A DNA stretch of 64,000 nt from Bacteroidales bacterium (lineage in GTDB: Bacteria > Bacteroidota > Bacteroidia > Bacteroidales > UBA12077), in assembly GCA_013138975.1 (NCBI GenBank), contig WTBR01000132.1, forward strand, positions 1-64,000. The letters run 5' to 3'. A program made the position numbers and the translations under genes. The number at the start of each line of letters is the position of its first letter. Position 1 is the stretch's first letter. The notes under the pieces were generated by a model, which searched no databases, was not told where the DNA came from, and saw only the letters and a list, made by a program, of their open reading frames with translations. Below are positions 17,560-27,191 of the stretch, one piece after another.

Positions 17560-18214
17560 TACAATATACAATAACTTAACTCTTGAGCTAGTTTCAGGAT
17601 TGAAACTTTCGTTCATATATTTTACTATCTCCTCAACACCCATTTGAGCAATGTTTCCAACGGAATACACACTTGCGAAATTAAGCCCTTTTGGTACGCC
17701 CGATTCCAATATAAATACTGCCGTAGCACCCGATCCTGAAATAAAATCGACACCTTTAGGATCGAGTTTAGGAATTGGAGTTATAAATACTCCATTATAG
17801 TTTTAGCTTAAAACACCTATGTAATTTGGGTCAATGAGGCTTCCATTAACATCATTGATTAAATCAATAATTATTTTCTCTATCTGAGCACCCTCTTCAT
17901 TTTCCTCGCTAAAACCTGCAGAAAGAATAATAAATGCTTTTGTATTCTTCTTTTTGGTTAAAATTTCTACCGCTTAAGTACAATATTTTGCTGCTATACC
18001 AATAATGGCTAAATCTACTTCAGGTAAATCGTTTAGATTACGATAGCTTTTTACACCCTGAATTTCGTCGTTTTTAGGATTGGTAACATACAGATCTCCC
18101 TTAAAATTTCCGTCGATTATATTCTTTAAAACCTTACCCCAACCGACTTTTAATGTTGTCCGATCCTCCAACAACTACTATACTTTTAGGATTAAGAAGT
18201 TGATTATTTATCAT
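17560..18214 (-). pseudogene. broken ADP-forming acetate/acyl-CoA ligase (N-terminal part only)
   Basis: From ATG at 18214 the minus strand reads an ACD-type CoA-binding domain (NQLLNPKSIVVVGGS, then GKVLKNIIDGNFKGDLYVTN, VDLAIIGIAAKYC, GVDFISGSGATAVF, KGLNFASVYSVGN). The frame is broken by a frameshift near 18160 and in-frame stops near 17974 and 17800. Homology ends after KLLYI near 17562, where repeat B begins; the rest of the usual roughly 680-residue enzyme is missing. It follows the aminotransferase and IorAB genes on the same strand; the intact enzyme would have converted aryl-acyl-CoA to the free acid with ATP formation. Confidence 0.85.
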
Positions 18215-18233
18215 TATAATATTTTATTAATAT

Positions 18234-19571
18234 TTAGCTTGTTTTAAAATCATTATGGAATTGTTTCAATCTATTTTCAAGATCTGTAAATTGGGAAGGA
18301 TTTACTTGTGACACACAAGCTCTTAGCCCTTCTGTTTTTTCACTTCCGGTACACCTAAGAGCCATAGCACTTATTCCGTAATATAAAAATTTTCCAATTA
18401 GCTCTTCACCACTGAAACCGGGATACGAAATTGTAAAATAAAATCCATCAGCTATAGGTTCATCAATGTCTTTATCATAAACAATCTTAAAACCATTCGA
18501 TAGAAATAGATCTTTCATAATGACAGCACGCTTTCCATATTCTTTAATATCATCAATGAAATTATACTCATTGTTATTAATTGCTTTTAGTAATGCCGCA
18601 ATACCATATTGAGCAGAATGTGAACACCCTGCTGTTGTTGAGTAAACTGTTCCCTGAACAACGCAATATCCAAAATTTATTGTATTATAAAATCGTGATA
18701 AATCTTCAAAATCTCTTTCAAATAATTTATCCGAAATAGCTAATAATCCAATTCTTTGCCCGGCATAACTAAATGATTTTGAAGTGGAGATCATAATTAA
18801 ATAATTATCTGTGTATTTGGCCACGGAAGCTTGAAATGGAGATTTACCAAGTTTTGATAAATCTTTGCGGAAATCCATTGCAAAATAAGCTAAATCTTCA
18901 GCAACAATTACATCATATTTATTCGATAACTCACCAATAATTCTTAACTCTTCATCGGTAAAACAAACCCACGATGGATTATTTGGGTTTGAATATAAAA
19001 TGGTTGAAATGTTACCCTTTTTAAGATAAGATTCGAGTTTTTCTTTCAACTTATCACTTCTGTAATTGTATACATCAAATGAATCTGATTTAAGGCCAAC
19101 CATTTTAACAAGTTGCTTGTGAACAGGGAATCCGGGATCTATAAAAAGAACTGTATCTTTCTTAGGATCGCGTCTGCCTGCTACCATGAACGTTGCATAA
19201 CCACCCATTATTGAACCGGATGTTGGAATACAGCTGCGAGGAGAGATATTAATATCCATAAAGTTTTTTATAAATTTAGATGTCTCTTTTTTTAATTCAG
19301 GTATCCCATCTAAAGGAGGATAAGAAGCTGCACAATTTCTATCCAGAGCTTCTTTTTCTGCATTTATAGCTATAGTACTAGGTTTTAGTCCGGGTACACC
19401 CATTTCCATACGGATATATTTTTGTCCCGTTTCTTTTTCAATTATATCAATTAGTCTTACTATTTCACGGATTGTTGCTTTTCCAATATCTTCAATTCCA
19501 CTTTGGTCAATAACACTTTTAACAATATCATAGTCGATAGGAGTATTTTTATCAATAGGAGTATTTTTCAT
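18234..19571 (-). CDS. PLP-dependent class I/II aminotransferase, probably aromatic
   Basis: 445 residues of fold-type I. The PLP lysine is K265 in STSKSFSYAGQRIG; SNPNNPSWVC and the GVPGLKPS N-terminal segment are typical. C-terminal CTGSEKTEGLRACVS includes the substrate-carboxylate arginine region. Position between IorAB and the ADP-forming ligase remnant suggests it makes aryl-pyruvates from aromatic amino acids, which IorAB then oxidises (inference). The N-terminus contains a tandem DKNTPID repeat, so the start could be the second of two similar positions. Confidence 0.82.
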   Translation of the reverse strand: MKNTPIDKNTPIDYDIVKSVIDQSGIEDIGKATIREIVRLIDIIEKETGQKYIRMEMGVPGLKPSTIAINAEKEALDRNCAASYPPLDGIPELKKETSKFIKNFMDINISPRSCIPTSGSIMGGYATFMVAGRRDPKKDTVLFIDPGFPVHKQLVKMVGLKSDSFDVYNYRSDKLKEKLESYLKKGNISTILYSNPNNPSWVCFTDEELRIIGELSNKYDVIVAEDLAYFAMDFRKDLSKLGKSPFQASVAKYTDNYLIMISTSKSFSYAGQRIGLLAISDKLFERDFEDLSRFYNTINFGYCVVQGTVYSTTAGCSHSAQYGIAALLKAINNNEYNFIDDIKEYGKRAVIMKDLFLSNGFKIVYDKDIDEPIADGFYFTISYPGFSGEELIGKFLYYGISAMALRCTGSEKTEGLRACVSQVNPSQFTDLENRLKQFHNDFKTS

Positions 19572-19600
19572 CTCAAATTATTCTTTAATTTATAACTAAC

Positions 19601-19794
19601 TAGTGCCAGTAAGAAAACTACTTATTTTTAAGGTCTTTTATAAGAAAGCGTCAAATACGTTCCGATAGCTATCGGAATCGAAGTTTTGAAAACCAAGGAG
19701 TTCACTTTTGTGAATGCGATGTACTGAGCATGTCGAAGTGACTGTTTTCAAAACGAGAGTAACGACGTATTTGGCGTTTTCTTGCAAAGACTAA
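19601..19794. repeat. dispersed repeat family A, full copy (left of iorAB)
   Basis: About 194 bp, non-coding, with inverted termini (AAGAAAGCGTC... against GGCGTTTTCTTGCAAAGAC), a TTCCGATAGCTATCGGAA hairpin and the core ATGTACTGAGCATGTCGAAG. It is the inverted counterpart of 22444-22635; the two flank the iorAB gene. Confidence 0.8.
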
Positions 19795-19797
19795 CTA

Positions 19798-22308
19798 TTA
19801 AATAAGTTGTTTCCCTGCATCAAATGCCGCTTTATTTGCTGATTTAATAAAGTCGTTTGGCGAAACCGACATAATTGCCGATAACCAGATTTCTTCAGGT
19901 ATTATATGAAAAGGTTTAATAGTAGATAATAATCCCAGTACAGCAACATTAGCTGTTTTTCCTGAAACATCACCAAGGTTTAATACCGTTTCATTAGCAT
20001 CAATTTGTATAACATTATAATTTTTAATGGCTGACTCAATATCTTCGAACTTAGGATAATCTTCAGGTTTAGCTGTAACAGGTATTACTTTAAATTTATT
20101 AAGTATTATAGTACCTCCGGGTTTTAGTAAACTTAAGAAACCGGGACGTAAAACTTCACTTATTTCCATAACAACCAATACATCAACTGAGTTTGGAGCT
20201 AAAACCGGAGAATAAACTTTACCACAACTAAAAGTTGAAATTACAGAACCTCCAAGTTGAGCCATTCCATGCGTATCGCCCTTAACAATATGTGAATCGG
20301 CATAAGGAGTAAGTAAAGTAACTTCTGAAAGAACTTTTCCAAAAAATAAATTTCCCTGGCCTCCAATTCCTCTTATGGCTACTCTAATCGATTCTGGTAA
20401 AAGATCTTTTTGTATTTCAATTTTTTCGATTTTCTGAACCTTTGGGAATTCTGGTATCTTAGTTGCTGTTTTTTGATCCTCTGGAATATTAACTATCGCT
20501 TCGTGTTGGCATCTTTGGAGACATACTTGTGGATTTCCTCCACAATTAGTACAAAGTTCAGTAAATCGTGGTTTACCTGAGTCATCAAATTCAATTCCCG
20601 GGCAAATTCCACAACGACCACAGTTTATACACTTCTCGTAATCGAAAGATATGGTTCGTGTTTTCATTTTATTACTAACTTCCTGTACACATTCACCTTT
20701 TAGAATAAGCGTGGTAAATTCTCCTTTTTCTGCTAATACAAGAGCATCTTTAATTACCGTTTCAACTTCTTTTAAATTATAAGAATTTGCTACAACCGTT
20801 CTTCCTCCTTCTGCTTCAATAGCTCTTTCAAGATTAAATTTATGAGGCATACCTGCAAGATTAACAGGAGTACTCGGTGCCGGCTGGCCTCCGGTCATTG
20901 CTGTTATACTATTATCAAGAATAACTTTTACTCCAGGAGTATTTCTAAATATCGCATTACGGGTTGCATCTAAACCGGAATGACATTCACATGAATCCCC
21001 TAAAACACTTATGGTTTTATGTGCCATATCAGGACGAGAAAGTACAAAACCCTGACGCATAGAATCTGATGCACCCATGCATAAAACGGTATCAATTGCA
21101 TCGTTAAAATAGGTTAGTGTTGAACATCCGATATCTCCAAACGAAGCATAAATCTTTTTCTGTTTTTTCAGCTTTTGAACTGCTAATCCAAACGCTTTGT
21201 AAGGGCATCCTGGACAAATTGATGGCGGACGCATTACCGGTTTTACTTCTGATATGATCTCTTTTGTATCAAAATTTATAGAAATATGTTGTGAGAGGTG
21301 TTCGATCAATAATTTAGGATTCCAATCGGTTATGACACTATTTTCTTCTTTCCCAATTACATTAATTCCTTGAAGTTTTATTTTTTCTTCAAGAAATTGA
21401 TCTCCATCTTCAATTACAAATAATTTCCCTTTAACGGATGAGGCAAATTCTTTAATTCGTTCCTTTGGAATAGGGTATGTCATTGCTAACGATAAAATAT
21501 GGGGATTTTTATCAATTTTTTGTAATGCTTCACGAACAATAATATCGCTTTCGCCACATACAATAATACCCCATTCTTCAGTACCTCTATCTTCAATATT
21601 TAATTCCGATTTTTCAAGCCATTGCTGTATTGCAGGAATTCTTTCCTGGGTAGCTTTATTGTAGTTTGCCCTAGCAATACCCGGTAATAGCATCCATTCA
21701 TTTAATTTTTTTGGAAGTTCACGAGGTACAATCTCCCTAGATTCTTTGGTTGTAATCAAACCTTCTGAATGGGTAAGAATACCCGATGCAAGTACAACAA
21801 CCGGTGTGTTGTAATTACGGCTAATATCTGCTGCATGCCATGCAATATCATACATTTCCTGATGATTTCTTGGTTCTAATATAGGGATGCGTGATGATGC
21901 AAAAAAGTATCTGGCATCTATAACGTGCTGTGTACTGGATGGTACATAATCGGTGGCAGCAAATATAACTAAAGCACCTGCTTTGCCTGTATAAAAGGCT
22001 GATGTTGTTATGGGATCCCCTGCTTGAAAAACTCCCGGAATCTTCATGGTTACAACTGTGTCAAAGCCTGCAACTGAATGTCCTGTTGCAACACCCATTG
22101 CAACAGCCTCATTAACAGACCAACCTACCTTGATTTTATCCTGTACATGTGCTAATGACCTGTCTATTACCTCAGTACTTGGTGTTCCCGGATATCCATC
22201 GGCAGCATGATATCCTGCATGAACAACTCCTAAAGCAAATGCTGCATTTCCTTGTAAAATAAATTTACTCCCTGTTGGAGACTCTACTATATCTTTGAAT
22301 TTTGCCAT
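19798..22308 (-). CDS. indolepyruvate:ferredoxin oxidoreductase, IorA-IorB fusion
   Basis: 836 residues. Order: pyruvate-oxidoreductase alpha-like region (about 1-370, DGYPGTPSTEV), thiamine-diphosphate beta-like domain (about 375-560; CPGCPYKAFG, GDSCECHSGLD, TAMTGGQ), a ferredoxin segment (about 575-625; CINCGRCGICPG and CTNCGGNPQVCLQRC), and a C-terminal gamma domain (about 650-836; IRGIGGQGNLFFG) that is usually the separate IorB. It oxidises aryl-pyruvates to aryl-acetyl-CoA and reduces ferredoxin. First gene of a unit with the aminotransferase, although 226 bp containing a repeat separate them. Flanked by two inverted family A repeats. Confidence 0.92.
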   Translation of the reverse strand: MAKFKDIVESPTGSKFILQGNAAFALGVVHAGYHAADGYPGTPSTEVIDRSLAHVQDKIKVGWSVNEAVAMGVATGHSVAGFDTVVTMKIPGVFQAGDPITTSAFYTGKAGALVIFAATDYVPSSTQHVIDARYFFASSRIPILEPRNHQEMYDIAWHAADISRNYNTPVVVLASGILTHSEGLITTKESREIVPRELPKKLNEWMLLPGIARANYNKATQERIPAIQQWLEKSELNIEDRGTEEWGIIVCGESDIIVREALQKIDKNPHILSLAMTYPIPKERIKEFASSVKGKLFVIEDGDQFLEEKIKLQGINVIGKEENSVITDWNPKLLIEHLSQHISINFDTKEIISEVKPVMRPPSICPGCPYKAFGLAVQKLKKQKKIYASFGDIGCSTLTYFNDAIDTVLCMGASDSMRQGFVLSRPDMAHKTISVLGDSCECHSGLDATRNAIFRNTPGVKVILDNSITAMTGGQPAPSTPVNLAGMPHKFNLERAIEAEGGRTVVANSYNLKEVETVIKDALVLAEKGEFTTLILKGECVQEVSNKMKTRTISFDYEKCINCGRCGICPGIEFDDSGKPRFTELCTNCGGNPQVCLQRCQHEAIVNIPEDQKTATKIPEFPKVQKIEKIEIQKDLLPESIRVAIRGIGGQGNLFFGKVLSEVTLLTPYADSHIVKGDTHGMAQLGGSVISTFSCGKVYSPVLAPNSVDVLVVMEISEVLRPGFLSLLKPGGTIILNKFKVIPVTAKPEDYPKFEDIESAIKNYNVIQIDANETVLNLGDVSGKTANVAVLGLLSTIKPFHIIPEEIWLSAIMSVSPNDFIKSANKAAFDAGKQLI

Positions 22309-22373
22309 AAATGTATTTTTATTTTAAAATTTGAATTTGTAAATTAGATTTAATAACCTTTTATGTATAGAAG

Positions 22374-22437
22374 AACCCCATATATAAGCTTTGAACAAAA
22401 AGACAAAAAAGAAAATAACTTATATAGGTATGGGTTG
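22374..22437 (-). promoter_or_regulatory. imperfect hairpin upstream of iorAB
   Basis: AACCCCATATATAAG pairs imperfectly with CTTATATAGGTATGGGTT, about 65 bp before the iorAB start codon. It could be a leader structure or operator; support is weak. Confidence 0.2.
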
Positions 22438-22443
22438 CTAATT

Positions 22444-22635
22444 AGTCTTTGCAAAAAAACGCTAAATACTGCATTACTTTTGTATTGAAAACAGTCACTT
22501 CGACATGCTCAGTACATCGCATTTACAAAAGTAAACTCCTTGGTTTTTAATACATCGATTCCGATAGCAATCGGAATGTCTTTGACGCTTTCTTGGCAAA
22601 GACTTAAAAAGAAGGCAGTTTTCTTGCAGACACTA
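22444..22635. repeat. dispersed repeat family A, full copy (right of iorAB, inverted)
   Basis: About 192 bp. Its reverse complement follows 19601-19794 closely, including the TTCCGATAGC/GCTATCGGAA hairpin, the ATGTACTGAGCATGTCGAAGTG core and the AGTCTTTGC end. No coding potential. Confidence 0.8.
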
Positions 22636-22742
22636 ATTATAAGAAATGGTAAATATCTCTTTTCTTAATATTAAGAAAAATATACTTTGTTGTGAATATG
22701 TGTTGAGACATTTTGATAGACTCTGTTTAGTTTATAATGCAA

Positions 22743-23055
22743 CAAATATAACAGTTTCTAGATTAATTGTATAAAATTAAATATTTTTGTACAGTTTTAA
22801 TCCCCTAAAATATATATAAAGTGTTAAAAATCATTATGATTTCCAGTAGATTGTTTTTTGTTATAGTGCTAATTTTAGTTTGTAATTTGTATTCAAATGC
22901 ACAAAATTATGAGATTGATACTTTAATAATAAGGGAAGGGATATCAGAAAATGACACTTATAAACTCTATTTTTTTGGAGTATAATGATTCAATTATAGA
23001 CGAGCATAATCAAGATAAATTAAGGAGGATTTTTAATATTAAAGATATTCCTTAA
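22743..23055 (+). pseudogene. truncated duplicate of the 5' end of the DUF3078 gene
   Basis: The promoter region and first about 80 codons match 25357-25680. Shared segments include GTTTCTAGATTAATTG and AAATATTTTTGT upstream, and peptides LYSNAQN and ISENDT. The reading frame starts at GTG 22821 or ATG 22836 and is broken by a one-base insertion near 22964, then ends. The rest of the gene is absent, and an IS1380 remnant follows. Confidence 0.85.
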
Positions 23056-23187
23056 ATCCGCAATTGATTTGTTAATAAAAAATCAATTAGCTGTGTATGT
23101 ATTACTTACACAGTAATTGATTAGTAAATATTTTCACTTATTTTATTGATTGTAAACAACAAAATAAGTTAGACAATATTTACAGGC

Positions 23188-23693
23188 ATGAAAATACAAG
23201 ATTTTAAGACAACCGTAAATCCTTTTTCAGGAAACTCTTTTGTAAATCATCATTTCAAAAAATCAGGCATGAGTCAATTCATTGATAATTAACTTTGTAT
23301 GTGAGTAAAATATGTAAGGTTTAAATACAGTGAGATATTCAGGAATTTAACAAACATATTTCTTAGTGGTGGAGATGTAATAGAAGATATTAAAACACAT
23401 TTTGGAGAATACCTTAAGAGTATTCCAAGCAATAATGTACCTAGTGCCGACACGGTTTTGAGAGCGTTTAAAGAGCTAACAACAGAAAACACTACGTATA
23501 CATCAGATAGTGGCATACTATATAATTTCAATTCAAACGATAAACTTAACGGTTAAATATTAAAGTGTTAAAGCTAATCAATCAATTAAAATCTGGAGAA
23601 TGTTATGATTTTGATTACGATAATCTATTTTATTTTATCAAATTACTTAAGTGTGGATTTAAGCTTATAAAGTATCAAAATTCAAAAAAATAA
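23188..23693 (+). pseudogene. decayed IS1380-family transposase remnant
   Basis: From ATG 23188 the sequence reads KIQDFKTTVNPFSGN, then after in-frame stops near 23293 LSGGDVIEDIKTHFGEYLK, SIPSNNVPSADTVLRAFKEL and TENTTYTSDSG. After a frameshift near 23556 it reads QLKSGECYDFDYDN. These are N-terminal IS1380 transposase signatures. The catalytic DDE region is missing, so it is inactive. It sits between the truncated DUF3078 copy and the tryptophanase gene. Confidence 0.85.
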
Positions 23694-23722
23694 TTCATAA
23701 AAGTGTGAGTTTACTCTGGGTT

Positions 23723-23755
23723 AAAAAAAGACCCCGAATTTATATTCGAGGTCTC
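23723..23755 (-). terminator. Rho-independent terminator of the tryptophanase gene
   Basis: On the minus strand GACCTCGAATATAAATTCGGGGTC forms a stem with a short loop and is followed by seven Ts, about 20 bp after the stop codon. Confidence 0.85.
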
Positions 23756-23773
23756 TATAACTATTCTAGTTTA

Positions 23774-25153
23774 TTATTTAACTCTGTCGAGTTCGACGGT
23801 AAAGTGTCTCATAATTGGGGCTTCGTCTAATATCCGAAGACCTTTAGTAATTAGATCTTTGCGGTCGAAAACATTTTTTAGGGCTACTGCAATAACATCC
23901 ATATGATTATTGGTATAAACTCTTCTTGGTATCGCTAATCGAAGAAGCTCAAGAGCAGGATAACGATTCTCTCTGGTTTCAGGATCACGATCTGCAAGTA
24001 AAGTTCCAATCTCAACACCACGAATACCAGCTTCAATATATAACTCAATAGCCAATGTTTGTGCTACAAGTTCTTCCTTTGGTAAATTAGGTAGGAATTT
24101 CTTTGCATCAACAAATATAGCGTGTCCACCGTAAGGTTTTTGAACCGGTATCCCAAAATCAGAAAGTCTCTGTCCTAGATAAGCAACTTGCCTTATTCGA
24201 GTATCTAAATAATCAAATTCTGTACCTTCATCTAATCCTTGTGCTAATGCATTCATATCTCTTCCCGACATTCCGCCATAGGTAATGAATCCTTCGAAAA
24301 TAATATTGAATACAGTTGCTTTTTTAAATGTTTCTTCACTTTTTAAAGCAATGAAACCACCCATGTTTACAATAGCATCTTTCTTGCTACTCATAGTCAT
24401 ACCATCAGCATAAGAAAACATCTCTTTTACTATTTCTTTTATAGTCTTATCTTCGTATCCTTTTTCACGTTTTTTAATAAAATATGCATTCTCGGCAAAT
24501 CGTGCAGAATCGTAATAAACAGGAATGTTGTATTTATCAGCAATAATACGAATCTCTTTCATGTTTTCAACTGAAACAGGTTGACCACCTGATGAATTAC
24601 ACGTTACAGTTAGAACTATGAAAGGAATCTTTTCAGAACCATGCTTTTTTATTGTATTTTCAAGTTTTTCAATATCTACATTTCCTTTAAAAGGATGATC
24701 TATTTCAGTATCAAAAGCTTCATCAATAGTACAATCAATTGCTTTTGCTTTTCGGTATTCAATATGACCTTTTGTTGTGTCGAAATGCGAATTCCCTGGA
24801 ATAATATCACCTTCTTTTACCGTTGCAGAGAATAAAACATTTTCAGCTGCTCTTCCTTGATGAGTAGGTAAGAAATATTCAAAACCTAATAATTCTTTAA
24901 CTTTATTCTTTAAATTATAATAAGATGTTGCGCCAGCATAACTTTCATCACCAAGCATCATAGCAGACCATTGTTTGTCGCTCATAGCACCAGTACCAGA
25001 GTCGGTTAATAAGTCTATAAATACTTGTTCGCTTTTTACATTAAATAAGTTATATTTAGCGTCTTTTATCCATTGTTCTCGTTCTTTGCGAGTACTTCTT
25101 TTGATGGTTTCCACCATCTTTATTTTATATGATTCTGCAAATGGAAGTTCCAT
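23774..25153 (-). CDS. tnaA: tryptophanase (tyrosine phenol-lyase family)
   Basis: 459 residues, full length. PLP lysine K258 in TMSSKKDAIVNMGG; LTDSGTGAMSD and YDSARFAENAYFIK are family signatures. Two positions that separate the two enzyme types look like tryptophanase: VEIG where tyrosine phenol-lyases have MERG, and histidine in MRHFTVEL where they have phenylalanine. It degrades tryptophan to indole, pyruvate and ammonia. No tna leader peptide or aromatic permease was seen. Own terminator downstream; convergent remnants lie on its 3' side. Confidence 0.9.
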   Translation of the reverse strand: MELPFAESYKIKMVETIKRSTRKEREQWIKDAKYNLFNVKSEQVFIDLLTDSGTGAMSDKQWSAMMLGDESYAGATSYYNLKNKVKELLGFEYFLPTHQGRAAENVLFSATVKEGDIIPGNSHFDTTKGHIEYRKAKAIDCTIDEAFDTEIDHPFKGNVDIEKLENTIKKHGSEKIPFIVLTVTCNSSGGQPVSVENMKEIRIIADKYNIPVYYDSARFAENAYFIKKREKGYEDKTIKEIVKEMFSYADGMTMSSKKDAIVNMGGFIALKSEETFKKATVFNIIFEGFITYGGMSGRDMNALAQGLDEGTEFDYLDTRIRQVAYLGQRLSDFGIPVQKPYGGHAIFVDAKKFLPNLPKEELVAQTLAIELYIEAGIRGVEIGTLLADRDPETRENRYPALELLRLAIPRRVYTNNHMDVIAVALKNVFDRKDLITKGLRILDEAPIMRHFTVELDRVK

Positions 25154-25392
25154 AATATAATTGTTTGTATTTAGTAATATTAGTAATTTGGGGCTAAATT
25201 GATTGAAATTTTTATTTTAAAACTGATCAGTCTAAATAAATAGAGAATACTAGAAGAGGAAAGAGTCTCTATTTTTAATATTTAGGTAAACATTTTTTGC
25301 TAAAAATAATTTATTATTCAACATTTTTATTAAGCTTAATTTAACTTGCGTTGCAAATATACAAGTTTCTAGATTAATTGCATAAAATTAAA

Positions 25393-25400
25393 TATTTTTG
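25393..25400 (+). promoter_or_regulatory. -7 promoter element (TATTTTTG) of the DUF3078 gene
   Basis: Exact TAxxTTTG match, 34 bp before ATG 25435. The same element is kept in the truncated duplicate at 22743-23055, which strengthens its reading as part of the promoter. Confidence 0.5.
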
Positions 25401-25434
25401 TTCAGTTTTAATTACTTAAAAAGTATATTGTAAA

Positions 25435-27153
25435 ATGTTAAAAAGTATTATGATTTCGAGGAAGTTACTTCTTATTATTTTGTTAATCTCAGTCTTTAAT
25501 TTGTATTCAAATGCACAAAATCAGAAACTTGATACTTCAAGTTCAATAAGGGAAAGGATATCAGAAAATGACACTATAAACTCTATTCTTTTAGAGTATG
25601 ATAATGATTCAATTCAAGACAAACATATTCAAGATACATTAAGAAGGATTTTAAATATTAAAGATACTCTCATAACGAATATACATAAAGATACACTAAA
25701 ATTTACTATCGACTCTGATACAATCCCACTAACGGATAGTATAGCTGAGCTGAATTCTTATGATCAAATTCTAAATTTTGTAAAGGATTCATTGTATTTT
25801 GATGAACCGGACTCGATACATTATGTTATTTATAAATTAAATCGGTCGATTTATAATGATTCCGTTTTATTTAATGATACAACAAAACAGGCCATTTTTA
25901 AACTTATAGATTATACTAGGAGCCGGGAAATTAAACCTGTTGTTAGCTATTTGCAATCTAGCTTAATAAATTCTGAACCAATATATGAAGCAAGAGATTC
26001 TTCTTTAAAATTACTTCGCGATTCAATTTATAATGCTGTCGAATATTTAATTAAAAGCATACCTGAGGATTCAACAAAATTCTTTGTAATTAATACAAAT
26101 AATGATTCAATATCTTTTGAATCAGCAGAACATGAAACTGATTCTATTCATATTAATTTATTTGATAATAGAGGCGAAAATGCTGTTTTGTGGATAAAAA
26201 AAGCGGAGACAAATTTTTATGAAATTTATTTAGAGGATGGAACGTATCTTGAAAAAGCTAAACTAAAAAAAGTTGTTGTTCAGGGAGTTGATTATAAGAT
26301 CGTTGAGCCTGAGTTGAAAGGTGTAAAAAAAATTAAAATGATTATTCCTATATGGAAATTTGATGGATTAGCAGACATAAGATTTAATCAAGGATATGTA
26401 TCTGAATCGTGGGCTGAAGGTGGCGAAAGTAGTATAGCTGCATTGTCTATTTTAAAATATAGTGCAGATTATACTTATGGTAAATTAAAAGATTTTGATT
26501 CTGATGTTGAATATAGATTGGGCTATATAAAAGCAGGTGTAAATGGTTTACAAAAGAATGATGATAAGTTTGAATTAAATGTTAAATATGGAACATCTGC
26601 ATTTAATAACTGGTATTATAGTGGATTATTGAATTTTAAAACTCAGTTTTTAAAAGGATTTGATTATTCAGATTCATCGCGAACTCCTATCTCTGAACTC
26701 CTATCTCCAGCACATTTGGTTTTTTCTTTAGGTTTAGATTATAAGCCAAGTAGTAAATTTACTATGCTCATATCACCTATAACTTCAAAATTTACAATTG
26801 TTGCTGATACAATTAAGTATGATCAAACACGTTTTGGAGTTGATAAGAACGAAAAAACCAGAAAAGAACTTGGAGCCTATGTAAAGGTCATTTCGAAGAT
26901 AAAGATTAAAGATAATTTTAGTTTCGAAAATAAAGTGAACTTCTTTGCAAATTACGCTGATAATCCTCAAAATATTGATGTAGATTGGGAAATTGACCTT
27001 GTTGTTAAATTAACTGATTATATTAAAATGTCGATTAATGCACATTTTATTTATGATGATGATGTCAAATTTATAAATAAGCTTGGTGAAGAAAATGGGG
27101 CAAAAGCCCAATTTAAAGAGCTTTTTGGGATTGGATTTATATATAGTTTCTAA
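25435..27153 (+). CDS. DUF3078 outer-membrane beta-barrel-like protein
   Basis: 572 residues. Signal peptide about 1-27 (ending LYSNAQN), an aspartate/serine-rich N-terminal half with many DSI/DTI repeats (about 40-240), then a C-terminal half with the DUF3078 core (about 320-572), where VSESWAEGGESSIAALS is characteristic and alternating polar/hydrophobic strands end in GIGFIYSF, a barrel-type terminal phenylalanine. Function unknown in Bacteroidota. The 5' end is duplicated at 22743-23055. Confidence 0.82.
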   Translation: MLKSIMISRKLLLIILLISVFNLYSNAQNQKLDTSSSIRERISENDTINSILLEYDNDSIQDKHIQDTLRRILNIKDTLITNIHKDTLKFTIDSDTIPLTDSIAELNSYDQILNFVKDSLYFDEPDSIHYVIYKLNRSIYNDSVLFNDTTKQAIFKLIDYTRSREIKPVVSYLQSSLINSEPIYEARDSSLKLLRDSIYNAVEYLIKSIPEDSTKFFVINTNNDSISFESAEHETDSIHINLFDNRGENAVLWIKKAETNFYEIYLEDGTYLEKAKLKKVVVQGVDYKIVEPELKGVKKIKMIIPIWKFDGLADIRFNQGYVSESWAEGGESSIAALSILKYSADYTYGKLKDFDSDVEYRLGYIKAGVNGLQKNDDKFELNVKYGTSAFNNWYYSGLLNFKTQFLKGFDYSDSSRTPISELLSPAHLVFSLGLDYKPSSKFTMLISPITSKFTIVADTIKYDQTRFGVDKNEKTRKELGAYVKVISKIKIKDNFSFENKVNFFANYADNPQNIDVDWEIDLVVKLTDYIKMSINAHFIYDDDVKFINKLGEENGAKAQFKELFGIGFIYSF

Positions 27154-27191
27154 AATGGATTGATTATTTATGATTTTTAAACCAATAAAAA

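Noticed and set aside
19601..22635. Classical composite transposon around iorAB
   Set aside because: The flanking inverted repeats carry no transposase and I see no target duplication, so only a MITE-like or inversion reading is kept.
23289..23531. 80-codon minus-strand frame
   Set aside because: Antisense to the IS1380 transposase remnant, whose plus-strand peptides are recognisable.
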